In this document: in pieces, positions 21,297-33,913 of the stretch
Numbering within the stretch: the first letter of the stretch is position 1
Layout of the letters: each line of letters opens with the position of its first letter
Assembly: GCA_015680685.1 (NCBI GenBank)
Contig: MNCI01022074.1
Span: forward strand, 286,730-350,729
From: Gnetum montanum
Lineage: Eukaryota > Streptophyta > Gnetopsida > Gnetales > Gnetaceae
DNA length: 64,000 nucleotides
Direction: 5' to 3'
Notes under the pieces: model-generated
Seen by the model: only the letters and a program-made list of their open reading frames with translations
What the model was told of the DNA's origin: nothing
The model's database searches: none
Position numbers and translations under genes: made by a program

Positions 21297-22930
21297 ATGA
21301 CCACCAAAAATATCCTCTCAACATTGTCTCTCAATGGACCATACGGGGAGGTGGAAAGAGCAACCAACCTAGAATCCTTGGATTTAAATCTATTCACCTA
21401 TACCAATTTAATAGCCTCCACTCAAGAAATGATCGATTGGCCTAAAAACATGACTAAAAATCTAGATCTAGAAGCTGATAATATCACTGAAGATCCTCTA
21501 GTTGAAATCCCCATTACCACGATCAATGACGAAACCAGAACATTGAAATTAAGTGCCTTACTAGACTCGTAGCTTGTAGATGACATCACTCAGGTGTTAA
21601 AAGACAACATAAAAATGTTTGCATGGCCATACATAGACATGCCAGGGTTAGACCCTTGGATTATCCAACATAACATCATTCTTGATGAAAAAATTAAATT
21701 AGTAAAACAGAAAGCACGAAAGGTTAGACCTGAGGTAACACTAGTCATCCATGCTGAAATCACAAAACTCTACCAAGCCAACTTCATCCGGGCTGTTGAT
21801 TATTCTGATTGGGTATCAAACATTATTTTAGTCCCCAAGAAGAATGGTAGTATATGCATATGCATTGACTTACATGACCTTAACACAACCACTATAAAGG
21901 ATGACTTTCCATTACCTAGCATTGATCAACTTATTGACACAACTGCTGGGCATGCATTTTTGTCCTTTATGGATGGATTTTCAAGGTACAACCAAATAAG
22001 AATCAATCTAGAACATCAACTTAGAACAACTTTCATGACACCTTGGGGTAAATTCTGTTATACTATGATGCCCTTTGGCCTTAAAAATGTAGGAGCTACA
22101 TATCAACGAGTAATGGCATATATATTCAGTGATTACATGCTCAATTTGCTTAATGATTATGTTGACAATATCGCAGTGAAATCTAAAACAACTGAACAAC
22201 ATGCAAAAGATCTAGACTTAGTGCTTAAACATTGTCTCAAATATGACCTTAGACTCAACCCAAAGAAATGCATTTTTGACATCAAAATGGGAAAAATGCT
22301 TGGTTTCCTAGTCTCCGAAACAGGGATACTGGTAGACCCTAATAAGGTTAAGGCAATTACTAATATGCAACCACCAAAAAGCCTTACCGAATTATGTGGC
22401 CTCCAAGGTAGACTACAATTCATTAGACACTTTATTGAAAAATTGAAAGATAAGCTGAGACCTATGCAACATCTATTATGAAAAAATGTGCATTTCCAAT
22501 GGACTCAACAATGTCAAGAAGCATTTGAAAACATAAAACAAGAGCTAACCCAACTATTGACTGTCTATCCCCCATGAAGCAATAAACCCTTTTATATCTA
22601 CCTTGCAACTTCTGATGCTTCTATTGCATCAATGCTTTGTCAAAAATGTCAAGATGGAGACAAGATCCCCATGTATTACCTAAGCCATACTTTAATCTCT
22701 TATGAACAATGATACAACGATGTAGAAAAATCATGCCTTGCCCTTGTCTTTTCCTTAAAGAAATGGCAACATTATCTCTTCCATAATCAGGTTTACATCA
22801 TTTGCAAGGATAATGTACTCCATGCTATCACTAATAACATCTATGAGCTGAATAGGATAACTAGGTGGAAAGCGGTGATCGTAGAATTTGACTTACACTA
22901 CATTGCTCAATCTTCCACAAAAGGTCAAGC
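21297..22930 (+). pseudogene. Reverse transcriptase and first RNase H of element A
   Basis: Frames 21297-21572 and 21594-22481 are nearly continuous (one stop between). RT motifs in order: WVSNIILVPKKNG, DLNTTTIKDDFPLPSIDQL, FLSFMDGFSRYNQI (first catalytic Asp kept), MMPFGLKNVGATYQRVM, then NDYVDNIAVKSK where YxDD is expected. The second Asp of the YxDD box is thus Asn (22167-22169, GAC-AAT), explained by G-to-A at a CpG (GAC-GAT). The RT thumb and connection follow (PKKCIF, LGFLVSETGI). The first RNase H domain (YLATSDASIASMLCQ, YYLSHTL, VEKSCLALVFSLKKWQHYL) runs to about 22930 with several stops. It would copy the element RNA into DNA in the particle. Confidence 0.88.
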
Positions 22931-23029
22931 AATAGTCACATAATTAGCCATCTCGCTAATACACGATCAAGCAACAATAAACCCTGAATTCCCAAATGAG
23001 AATATTAATAGTATTGACACCGTACCCGA

Positions 23030-24210
23030 CAACTATGAGGCAATCCTATATTTCAATGGAGCTTCAACCTCCTGAGGAGGAAGTGCTGTAGCCATTTTAA
23101 CATACCCCTATGGAGAAATCCAACCCTTCGCCTACTGTTTAACCTTTCCTTGCATCAATAATGTGGCAGAACATGAAGGCCTTCTTCGAGGTCTTCAGGT
23201 AGCATTAACTTTAGGAATCTCACGCCTTGTAGTTCGAGGTGATTCACAGCTAGTTATTAATCAAGTCACTAAGGTTTACGCATGCAAATCTCTCCACTTG
23301 CAAACATATTGTGATTTGACCAAACATGTGATGAGGCAACTAGTAGAAGTGGATATACAACATGTCCCTAGAAGCAAAAACACAATGGCCAATGCACTTG
23401 CTACACTAGCCTTAAACATGACACCCAAAATGTTCCATGCATTGCCTAGATCCATAACAAGTTGTGCCGAACCTATAATTAACATCCTAGATGAAATGCC
23501 TATAGCATCTGTTAGCACACCACATGCAATAGAATCGTACGATGACATAAAAAAGCACTTTTTAAGAGGTGAACCATCACAACACTTGACAAATGCTCAA
23601 AAGGATACTGTACGAAAACATTCTCGGCAATATGCATTAATAGGAGACACCTTATGTTGCAAATCTTACGAAGGCATTCTGTTGATGTGTGTTAGTGGCA
23701 TCGATGGTAAAATGATCATAGAACAAGTCCACAAAGGACTTTGTGGAGGGCACATTGCACCCAAAGTAATGGCAACAAAGATTAGGTGTTTAGGCTACTA
23801 CTTGCCACACATGGAGTACGATTGCATCTCCAAGGTTAGGACGTGTGACATTTGCCAAATGCATGGTAATCTAATACATGTGCCACCTAATGAATTGCAT
23901 ATAGCACAAATCACATGGCCATTTCAAAAATGGGAATTAGACTTAATTGGATTGATAACACCATCGTCCTCTGTGGGACATAGCTTTATCATCACTGCAA
24001 CTAAATATTTCACAAAATGGGTAGAAGCTATTCCCCTTAGGAAGACCACCTTAAAACACATTTGCACTTTCATAATAGAAAACATCATGACTTGTTTTGA
24101 TATTCCAATGACCATCGTTACTGACAACGGGCCACAGTTTAGCAACATAGATACTAAAAGATTTTGTGAAAGCTTGGGTATTAAACATTCATTTTCATCA
24201 CCTTACTAGC
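23030..24210 (+). pseudogene. Archaeal-like RNase H and integrase of element A, main part
   Basis: The second RNase H starts at LYFNGAS and continues AEHEGLLRGLQVAL, LVVRGDSQLVINQV and NTMANALATLAL. This second RNase H is a hallmark of the Tat group. Two catalytic Asp are Asn (23055-23057 and 23391-23393), both after C, so again CpG decay. Integrase follows in the same frame (open 23163-24209): a zinc-binding HHCC part (VHKGLCGGHI, TCDICQMHGN), then the catalytic core WELDLIG, FIITATKYFTKWVEAIPLRK, IVTDNGPQFSN. The frame is cut by TAG right after HSFSSPY. Confidence 0.88.
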
Positions 24211-24776
24211 CACGGAGAAATGGTCAAGTGGAGGCTACAAACAAAACTGTCATCATGGTGCTCAAAAAGATGCTAAATTAGAGCAAGAAATGATGGCATG
24301 AACAATTGGTCTATGCATTATGGGCATACCGAAAAACACATCATACATCTATAGGTAAAACTCCATTTAGTCTTGTGTATGGATATGAAGCTATTTTACC
24401 TTTAGAATTGTAGGTTCTCTCATTGTGAATAGCTCTCTTCAGCCTCCTCGATGAAAGTCAAAATAATGAACTGTGCATCACTAACCTTGACTTAGTAGAG
24501 GAGGAATGTGTGTGAACGCTTTATCAAAACAAATGGTACTAGAAAAAATAGCGTTAATGACACAAACACAATTTGCACAAGCACATGATCAAAGAAGGAG
24601 ACTTAGTCCTTAAAGCTGTACATGAACACTTAGATAAATTCTTAGCCAATTGGGAAAGGCCTTACTTAGTCACCAAGGTGTACAATAATGGAGCATTCAA
24701 ACTTGCTGATATGAATGGGAACAAGTTTGCTAATCCTACAAATCACTTGTACCTAAAATGTTACTATGTCTATTAA
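24211..24776 (+). pseudogene. Integrase C-terminal part of element A
   Basis: After the stop the sense continues as RRNGQVEATNK (the Glu of the DDE triad), then LVYALWAYRKTHHTSIGKTPFSLVYGYEAILPLEL. An open frame at 24573-24776 reads IKEGDLVLKAVHEHLDKF, then WERPYLVTKVYNNGAFKLADMNGN, the usual small C-terminal domain that ends Tat integrases. The stop at 24774-24776 (TAA) is probably the original pol stop, as B and C end with the same motif. Confidence 0.82.
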
Positions 24777-24779
24777 ACT

Positions 24780-25110
24780 TGAGGTACATCAAAGTCCTAG
24801 CATCATGACTTAAAATAGATACCACAGAAAAGTCCTGGCATCATGACTTAAAATTGATACCACAAAAAAGTCCTAGCATCACAACTTGAAAATGATACCA
24901 CAAAGTCCTGGTATGACACTAAACTACTATATCTATCCACCATGATGTGAAACTAGCATCTAGAGTCCACTAAGACTATAAACTGGTTTGCCTCTTCATA
25001 GTCCACTATGACTATAAACTAGCAATGCACCATCTACTATGACGCTAAACTAGCACTGTCCAAGTGGTTATGGTGTGAAACTAACCCGCAACAGTATGCT
25101 AAGACTATAA
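24780..25110 (+). repeat. Degenerate ttaaactagca tract after pol (A)
   Basis: About ten units such as 'aagtcctggcatcatgacttaaaattgataccacaa' and 'gtccactaagactataaactgg', related to the 27-bp tandem unit. B (55500-55760) and C (30310-30400) have the same tract in the same position. Confidence 0.7.
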
Positions 25111-26314
25111 ATTGATGACATAATCAATGATCAAGAAAAACTTCAAAAGATGTGTTGCTGCGACTGGCTATTCATGTTCATGTGCCATAAAAGACTTGCT
25201 GCATAATTTGTCTCATGGATCCTAATGAAGTTGATGCTATTCATGATCCTTTCTGCTTTGAAGAATTTCATACAGCGGCTCCATCTCCTTGTTTAAAGTG
25301 CTTAGCTAATCATTTCATTTGTGTTTTTCTTGTCTTCTTAGATTTGTGTTTGCAGGATGATGCTCCTGAGGCATTTGTACACAGATGCACTTTGTCATGA
25401 CGACAAGGTATCGCATTCTTCCTAACGCACGTAATTGGGTTAATCAATTCATTCATAAGTACATTCCTGACTCCTGATACATTCCCTATTCTCCATCATG
25501 CCCCCTTATCCTATTCAATTACATCCCCTGGATACATTCTACTCACCTCAAAGCTTTTGACATACTGTTGCATGCTGTGACTTTCTTAGTAGTTGCAACG
25601 CAAAACACAGTACACAATGCATGATACAAAATGCAAGTGCTCAAACACGAGCACAACACTAAAAGCAATCTTTTTCAAAAAGATAAAAAAAAGACAAAAA
25701 GAAAAAAAAATAAAAGAAAGGAAGAAACAAACAATAAAACACAAAAAGAAAAAAGAAAAAAAGGGTCAAAGAGAAAAGTGCACGGAAATGGTCTTCATGA
25801 GCTCATTGACATCATAAACAAAAGACTATTGGCTATTCTCATGCAAGCCCTAGGCGAGAAGGCAATTGTCTTCAAAAATAGTTATACTTGTATCTCAAAG
25901 AGACCATGTTGCATACCATCACATGCCTTTGGCTATTTACAATGGGCCTTGTGAATACTCTATAAGAGTCCCATTTTTCCAAAAAATGCACTTCCTATGT
26001 CTTGGCTTCGAGTCAGCTGAACACTAGCTATGGAGAAGGACCAAAGATATAGCTCATTCGCGTAAGAGCATTCCTCTCTCATAGCAACAATCATGATCCT
26101 TGATCAACTCTTAACTTCCCCTGACTTCCCCGGTTACAATCCCTTGCATCTTGAACCGTATTCCCTTAATCCCATGTGCTTTTAAAAATGGGGTAATGAC
26201 ATCCAGCCAAGGGCTGACGGATAATGTTTGGTACTTGTTTGTTCATGGTGTTTTGCACTTCTTTGTTGACACCTCTCAGGTAGATTCCTCCAGATGTAAA
26301 CAAAGAGGGTCCAA
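25111..26314 (+). other. 3' UTR of element A
   Basis: No convincing gene. An A/G-rich run lies at 25675-25770. The last 100 bases ('ggtgttttgcacttctttgttgacacctctc') match B, C and D. The polypurine tract 'aacaaagagggtccaa' abuts the 3' LTR at 26315. Confidence 0.6.
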
Positions 26315-27894
26315 TGAAACACCACTAATTTCAACCTAACACTTTGAAACAAGAATGACTCAAGCCCTTTCGAGCTTTTGGAAGGAAAAATTTGGTTAAG
26401 GCATGGAAACCACACTTAGCTAAATTAAGCCAGCTTTCTCATCTCACCAAGTTGGAAGCTTGCCCACATCATGACCAACTCTCGAAGTCTCAAAACTAAG
26501 CCAAAACAAAAAATTTGATCTATATCATGCAAGTCATCCTCAAAGCACATCCTTGATATCTTCATTTTCAACCTCCAAAATGCCAAATTCCAACTCAAAA
26601 TTGCAAGTTTTTGTGAGATTTCATATGTCATGGTGCATGTCACGCTACAGTGTGACATACAGCGTAATCAAAGTGGTCCAAGACATGTCACGCTACATGT
26701 CACGCTGTAGCGTGACATACAACATGACCTACTCAAAATGTTTCTAGAAAAGTCACATCTAGGCTCAAATTCTAGATTTCAGATCACTCTCAAGATCAAA
26801 TTCTAGATTTCAGGTCACTCTTAGGATGAACTATAGCTAGACAGTTGCACTCAAAAATGAAGGTTCAAAATCACAATTTTGAAAAAAATACGTTAGTTTC
26901 GAGTCATGTCACGCTATCACACTACATGTCATGCTGGAATGTCACACTCCAGCATGACTCTAGTGTGACTTACCATGAATAGCTCGAAACAAGACACTTT
27001 TAGGCTTAATTCAGCATCCAGTCAGGCATCTTGCAGTGGTCAAAGTGGTCAACCCCAAGATCTAGAATTTTCAAGCAAGCTAGGATCAATTTTTATTGTT
27101 GAACATTGTAAATTTTGATTTGCGGGCTTACCGAGCCCTCACATTCTAAATTGTATGTATTTCCATGGGCTTGAGTGACCCACACATTGTAAGATACGAT
27201 GAACCTGGTCAAGAATGTTGCTTGCCCACATACATCCAACTCACATACAGCTATCCATTGGACACGTGTCACTTGATTCACCTTCCTCTCATCTCCCAAC
27301 CATTGATTCCATTCTTGAATTCCGCACCTGAGCCTGGCCCAACCCTATAAATACCTTGTTAATTCACATAAATGGGGTTGGAAAATTTTGAGTTAAACAA
27401 CTTTAAAACTCAGAGCAGTGATCCTTGGGCGCTCGGCACACTCTAACGATAGCATCCAAGTACATCACCTCACATCACATCACCCTGGGGCTTGTTGCTT
27501 GACTTGCCATCTACATGTGTAGCTATGCTTTGACTGGTGCACACGTTTTCTAAGCAATTCAATACAGCTCATTTTACCAGCCATTATACTATTTACTCTA
27601 TTTTACATTCAGTTTATGTTTTGTTTACGTTTTTGATACCTGTATACATCTATGTTTACATTTCATGTGCATTGTTTACATTTGAAAGCATTTGTTACGA
27701 TAACCCCAGTGCAAGCTATAGTTTACGCTCAGGAAAGTCCTTGGTTGATTTGTGTGCAAATCATCCAAGGCACTCCACCTTCATTTACTTTTCTAGCTTT
27801 CCCTCGAGCGAAGGTAGGGTCAGCTATGTCTGCCCGACGATCTTTTGGTGTTTATTTTCCTTTCAGCCTTACACTGATGATTTAGGTTAGTATA
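26315..27894 (+). repeat. 3' LTR of element A
   Basis: Partner of 9165-10754. TATAAATA at 27346-27353; the CATCA microsatellite is shorter here (27468-27484). Confidence 0.9.
26698..26717. repeat. Perfect 9-bp palindrome in LTR A
   Basis: TGTCACGCT and AGCGTGACA are exact reverse complements around GT. It contains two CpGs that most other copies have lost. Confidence 0.85.
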
Positions 27895-28731
27895 GCTCCA
27901 AAGTTTCTTTGGTTATTAGGATCCTCACTTTGTATGTTTGGAGCTATTGGTTTATCCTTTAGGCTTCATTGGTCATTTGACTTCTTAGTAGTTTGCTTCG
28001 CCCCCTTTTCTTGTGGGGTGAAACCTTCATTAGGTTTCTTTGCCAAAGTTGATTTAACTTAGTTTTTCCATTAACTAAGATGTGTTACACTCAATGGAAT
28101 AGATGGTTTCCAATTGAATGAGGTGTGTTACATTTAATAGAATTGAAGGTGGAGCATGATGATGGGATGTTGTACAACCATAGTGCATGAGTGTCAAACA
28201 TTAGTCAACATTGTCATCTAGGGTAAGAAAGGCTATAATTAGGCTACAGGGTTGGCATCAAGGGAATGGAAATTGAAATGATGTGAAAAAAGTACTCTTG
28301 ATGTGATAGAAAAAATTCACTGAATCTTGCACATCAAGGTCACCTTGTGACTTGCTGCCATGATGAGTTGTAACTACATGATGCCTCTAGGCTTTATTCA
28401 GTAAGCATAACTCCAAGAGGATAAGAGAACCATACATAGAAATCATGTTATTACAAGGAAATACATAAGGCCATGTAAAATAGTCTAGTAGATCTAGCTA
28501 TCAAAGGTTACATGTGTTGCCAGTTTAAGGCCTTGGTAGGATATGGTGCCAATTTAATGTCTTAGTGGTTGATGTTGCAAGTTTAAGATCATGGTAGGCC
28601 ATGGTTTCACCATTTTTAGGCCTGGGTAGGCCATGGTGCCAGTTTAAGATCTTAGCATATCATAGAAAGATGTTCCTTCAGTTATGTAAGGATGTCATGT
28701 AGGCCTGCTTATTATGAATAAAAACCTTAGT
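27895..28731 (-). mobile_element. Element D remnant, right of A insertion
   Basis: Begins with the GCTCC copy of A's target duplication. Bases 28505-28670 hold the 'agtttaaggccttggtaggccatggtgcc' tract in minus orientation, which marks the 3' UTR of this element family. No protein-coding remnant seen. Confidence 0.5.
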
Positions 28732-30176
28732 TGCTAGGAAAAATCAAGGATCCTCAATGTAGTAGTTCCTCAACCCATGAATCCCTAGGGCCTCTATTGG
28801 AAAAATGGGATTCAAGGCACCCTAGTCAATCCAACAAATCAACTAGAGACTTATGAAATGTGAATTGTGGAAATACAAATAGTTCCAAATAATGCACAAG
28901 AAATAAATTTATTTTGAACACAAAGCTCAAAACTTAAAACTTTATTAAGAAAGAATAAAAGGTAAGTTAGAGAAATGTGTACAAATGGTGCCTAAATGAG
29001 TAGAAATGGGGTTAACTTATGTAGGGCTTCAAAGCCCATTGAAGTTGATGTGATCTGCTCCATGATCTAGGTGTTAGGCCACTCCTGATGCTATCGAACC
29101 TTTCTCAATTGCTAGAACCTTAGATTTGCAAGTTGGATCATTACTGAAGGGTGAGAAATGTGAACATTTTGGATGCCAGATTGCTCCACACTGGGGTTTG
29201 GGAATCCTAGAAGTGTAGTGTTGATAGCAAAAATTCACAAATCTCAAGGTGATTATGCTTCCACTATGGGATTCAAGAGGATGCAAACATGAGAGATTAT
29301 AAGAATCCGTGAGTGCTTGAAAATGCCCCATGTGTGGAATTAATGCTTGGAAAATTGCTTTATGCTCAATATATTCAAGTGCAAAACGTTCAACCATGAG
29401 GAAAAATTATTGAACCTATAAATGGTGTTTGAGGTTGGATTTTATATGTTCTTTGTGCCATGAATGGGGCTACAAATTGGCTATGATTTGGCTACAAAAT
29501 GGCTATAAATTAGTTGCTAAATTTAGGTGAGATGGGTGCCCCAATTTGAGGGGTTACTATACATAGTAAATGCTTCTCCTATGGCCATTCCATTTACTAT
29601 AAATAGTAACCAAGGCATACCTTTCACACTAGAGATGAATCTTCCACACTGAGCTTTCCATCATGCTTACTGAAGTGGCTGGTCAACATTGAAGTGCATG
29701 AAGTAATGAATTTTGGCTTTTGTGGCTTCCATGTTGGGGGATGTAATTTTCAACATTGGGCTAAAACTTCCATGTTGAGGGGAAAAGGTTTCTAGGTTAT
29801 GCATGTGGTCTCCATGTTGAAGAGGGAAAGTTTCCAAAACCTCCATCCTTCCACATTGGAGGTAGATGAGATTTACCCTCTTGCATGTGCTTCCAGCATA
29901 GAAAAATGTATACATCCCATAAAACCCATCAAATTACCAAAAGGAATTTTTGATCCCTCAATTATAAATATAGATACTAGGTGGCCTTTTTCACTTAGGA
30001 AATAAGGCTTTGAGCACTCATGAGGCATTTTTCAGCCCCAAAAGTATAAAGTATGTGAAATTTCCCATTGTGGGTTACAATCTTCACAATTATAATGAAG
30101 TTTTGCCTCAGGTTTCATGGGGTGAAAACTAATTGATGAAAATTAACTATAAGATTCAAATTTTTGTGGTATTTCA
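28732..30176 (-). repeat. LTR of element C (3' LTR on minus strand)
   Basis: On the minus strand it starts TGAAATACCAC at 30176, right after a purine tract and the 'tcgatgcctctttggtgaatcctcc' 3' UTR block shared with B and D. It contains 'ccatgttgg' and 'ccagcatagaa' motifs and 'ccatttactataaatagtaa'. The left edge (TG at 28732) is approximate. Confidence 0.65.
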
Positions 30177-30309
30177 ATGGCCTCTTTTTATTGATGCTTG
30201 GAGGATTCACCAAAGAGGCATCGACAAAGAATACAAAAAACCATTGCATATTACAATGCTATAATGCATATAGGCCACATGAGAATCAAGGTATATAGGT
30301 CACCAATTT

Positions 30310-30400
30310 TTCAAGTTTAAGGTGATGGTGGGCCATGGTACTAGTTTAAGGCCTTGGCAAGCCATGTTACTAGTTTAAGGTTGTAGCAGATTATTGAATG
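30310..30400 (-). repeat. Ttaaactag tract after pol (C)
   Basis: 'gtttaaggtgatggtgggccatggtactagtttaaggccttggcaagccatg' on the plus strand is the tract in minus orientation, between integrase and LTR. Confidence 0.6.
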
Positions 30401-30559
30401 AAGGTTTGCCTATCGATCATCATTGGATACATGTAGTACGATTTTAGATAGGAATGATTGATTGTATTGGCCAAATTATTTTGATTGATGTTGGCTATTC
30501 TAAATGCTCCATTCTCATAGGCTCTATTACAAAGGAAGGATCCTTCTTAGTTAGCTAAT

Positions 30560-31660
30560 AATTTTCCTACATGCTCATAGACAACCTTGAGGACTAGGTC
30601 TCCCTCATTAATCTTATGCATGGTCAAGTCATGGTGATGCTACTACTTCTACCTCTCTTGATAGTGCTTGATGTAAGCAAGCACTTGCCTATGATACTCC
30701 TCCACCAAATCTAGGGCTACAATCCATATTTTCTTGTCTTGGTCATTATTGATGAAGTTGATCAAGGCTACTTAGAGCAATGACACTTGCAATTCAAGAG
30801 GTAAAACAACTTTAGAACCATAAAAAATGCTATAAGGGGTTATTCCAGCTACCATGAAATAGGTTTTTTTGTATGCCCATAGTGTATGAACAAGCCACTC
30901 ATGCCACTTGCATTTTCTATTGTTGAGCATCTTCTTAAGCATGTTGATGATGGCCTTGTTGCCTACTTCTACTTGCCTATTGACTTGAGGGTAGTAAGGC
31001 AATGAGAAAGACTACTTAATGCATAGGTTGTGAGTGAAATTCTTAATTTCTTAGCTGCTAAATTAGGGTTCATTATCTGTAACTATGGTCATGGGTATGC
31101 CAAAATGAGATACATTGTTGTCTAGGATAAATTTGCAAACTTGTTCAGATGTGGCCTTCCTTAGGGGAATAGCCTCAACCCACTTGGTAAAATATTTGGT
31201 TGTGGTGATGATGAAGCTATATATTATGGAAGAATTAAGTGTTATAGGTCTAATGAAATCCAACCCCCATCATTGAAATGACCATGTTATTTTGGTTGTA
31301 TGCAACTCAATTGGTGGTACATGTATAAAATTACTATATCGTTGGCATGTGTCACACCACTTAACCTTTTGCAATCATTCATTTTCCATATGGGGCCAAT
31401 AGTAGCATAACTATCTAATCTTAGTGGTCATAGCTCTTGGTCATATATTTCCTTCATAAAAACCCTCATGAACCTCCTCTAGGACTATTCTAGCTTTGAT
31501 TTTACCTAACTACTTTAAAAGTATGCCATCATAAGATTGTCGACATAATGTATTATTACTTAAAATGACATACTACTTTGATTGCTTGTGTATGGTGTCC
31601 TTCTGTGTGGTAGTTAGGCCTTGTGAGGATTCACCATGCATAAGGTAGAATTTGATATCA
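30560..31660 (-). pseudogene. Integrase of element C
   Basis: Minus strand. The zinc-binding region (EVHEGFYEGN, then CDTCQ) lies about 31480-31330. The core is open at 31263-31063 (IITTTKYFTKWVEAIPLRKA, then IPMTIVTDNEP). The Glu-containing helix and downstream part are open at 31002-30772 (YYPQVNRQVEVGNKAIINMLKKML, then ITPYSIFYGSKVVLPLELQ). The EGDLVLKVVYEHVGK C-terminal domain is near 30610-30560. Sequence and order match the integrases of A and B. Stops and frame breaks separate the pieces. Confidence 0.8.
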
Positions 31661-31739
31661 TCATACCACTCCTTGGGATAAGTAGTATGAATGAAAACTA
31701 CAAAGGTATCCTCAATGTTTTGTGTGATGGAAGTAGCAC

Positions 31740-33913
31740 AGTCCATAATTAAGGTGGGTAACTTGCTAACACATCTAGCATCACACTAAGGGCTAATGTT
31801 GCAATTTCATTGGCTATGGAATTTTCATTTAAAGACATGTGTTGGATATTAACATTTATGAATTGTTGTAACAATTGCTTCCTTAGGTCATAGTAAGGTG
31901 GTAAGTGCTTAGTTTTGCATGCATAGAGTCCAGTTACTTGGTAAGCATGAGTTGTGAATTGCCTTTGATCATTAAGTGTCTAATTCTTAGGTCATGAGCT
32001 ACCATCATTCCTCTAATCAAACCATCATACTCCACTATGTTAATACATGGGAGTCAAAAACGATAAGCAAAGAATCAGATCTCACTAGATGGGAATGTTA
32101 TGATGGTAGTGGCACTCATCCCATGAACAATTAAAGATTTGTCAAAGTGCATGACTACCTCATAATCCTCAAGTATTTGGTTAAATATGTTAATATGCTC
32201 ATTAGGAAATTCATGATATATTACTAGTCTTTCATTGACAAGTAAAATTGTAAGTTGTATGGCTATAGCTTGGCCTTTTGTTGAGGATTAAGAGACGTAA
32301 TGGATGTCAAACTCCATGGTTATGAATTTTCATCATGCTATACAACTACTTTTGTAGATGTTGGTCATTATGGCCTTGAGTATGTTGTCCTTGCAAATCA
32401 TATTAACTTGGTTTCTAAAGAAGTAGTGCCTCCACTTCTTTGATAAGAATACTAGTGATAGACAATACTTCTCTACTTTAGTGTATTGGGTCTTGTGGAA
32501 AACTAACATGTGGCTAAGGTAGTATATGGGCATTTCTACATCATCATCATGTTTTTGACAGAGTAGAGAGGTAATGGATGTATTAGAGATGGAAAGATAA
32601 ATGTAAAATGATTTACCCTCTTATGGAGGATAGACTATCAGTAGTTGTGTTAATTCTTGCTTAAGGTTTTCAAAGGCCTCTTGGCATTGAGTCGTCCACT
32701 CATAGTAAACTCCTTTCTTAAGCAAGTGTTTCATGAATTATAACTTATTCATAAGCCTAGAGATAAACCTAAAAATAAACTATAATTTTCCTTGTAATCC
32801 CAAAATCTCTTTAAGGTTGGTAGGAGTTTCTAATTTGGATACAACCTTAACCTTATTAGAATTGATGTGTATACCTATTTTGGAGACTACAAAGCTAAGC
32901 ATATTATCAATATTGACATTAATAATGCACTTCTTAGGATTGAGCCTAAGCTAATATTTGAGGAATAATTTGACCACAAGCTCTAGATCATTTGCATGAT
33001 CATAGGCTATCTTGGAGTTAACAACTATGTCATCTAAGTAGTTATTAAGCTAATCTAACATGTAATTGCTAAATATATAGGTGATAGCTCTCTAGTATGT
33101 CACTCCAGCATTCTTAAGGCCAAAGGGCATCATGGTATAACAAAAATTACCTCATGGGATCATGAAGGTTATGGTAAGTTGTTGCTTTGGGTTGATCCTA
33201 ATTTGGTTATATCTTGAAAATCCATCCATAAAGGACAACAAGGCAAGTATAGCTGTTGTATTAATAAGTTGATCAATACTAGGCAAAGGGAAGTCATCCT
33301 TGATAGTCAATTTATTTAGGTCTTAAAAATCAATGCAAATATGGATATTCTCATTTTTCTTAGGGACTACCACTATGTTGGATACCCATTCTTTGTAGTT
33401 GATAACCCTAATGAAATTAGCTTGGTAGAGCTTTGATACTTCATCACAAATTTCTAAGGCTAAATTAGGTCCAATTTTGTGCACATTTTGCTTGATTGGT
33501 CTAATGCTAGGATCTAGTATGATGTTGTGCTAGACTAGACATGGATCTAGGCGTAGCATATCTTCAGATGACTAGGCAAATGCCTTAATGTTGCTTTGTA
33601 AGACTTTGGTGATGTCTTGATCACATTGAGGCTTCAATGAGAAACTTAGATTAAGGGTCCTCTCCTCACCACTATGTATTGTGATAGGAACCTCAACTAG
33701 AGAGTCTTCGATTATGTCTCCTACTTCTAAGTTAAGGGTTTTGACTAGGTTTTTAGGCCATCCTAGAGGTTTCTCTATTGAGCCTATGTGGTCTACAAGA
33801 CTCTCAGGCTTAAGATCTAGGTAATTAGGCCTGATACACCATTCAACATCATCGTGAGGTCCATGTAGATACAAAGGTAAACTAATTTTCTCCTACATAC
33901 TCATACATTAATC
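31740..33913 (-). pseudogene. RT and RNase H domains of element C
   Basis: Minus strand. The N-terminal pol segment is open at 33874-33572 (MYLHGPHDDVEW, homologous to SLNGPYGEVER in A). RT motifs follow in pieces: the VPKKN region (about 33360), the FMDGFSRYNQI region (about 33230), the PFGLKN region (about 33125) and NNYLDDIVVNSK at about 33040-33010. The catalytic box is intact here (YLDD), unlike A and B. The first RNase H is open at 32533-32333 (YYLSHMLVFHKTQYTKVEKYCLSLVFLSKKWRHYFF). A poor second RNase H lies about 32250-31780. Many stops; not functional. Confidence 0.8.

Larger units (their letters stand above)
9165..27894 (+). mobile_element. Element A: Ty3/gypsy, Tat lineage, 18.7 kb, with nested antisense gene
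   Basis: LTRs of 1590 and 1580 bp start with TGAAACACCACTAATTT and end CA/TA. The flanking 5-mers are GCTCT (9160-9164) and GCTCC (27895-27899), a target duplication with one change. Order inside: primer site, gag, protease, 6.7-kb intron-like spacer holding an antisense multi-exon gene, RT with RNase H, a second (archaeal-like) RNase H, integrase, 3' UTR. The double RNase H and the RT signature GLKNVGATYQ place it in the Tat group. The first 190 bases of the two LTRs differ at about 20 positions, mostly transitions, so the insertion is old. Confidence 0.88.

Noticed and set aside
23276-23548. Minus-strand frame of 90 codons
   Set aside because: Shadow of the second RNase H and integrase frame on the plus strand.
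25593-25817. Lys-rich plus-strand frame
   Set aside because: It is the A/G-rich low-complexity run in the 3' UTR of A.
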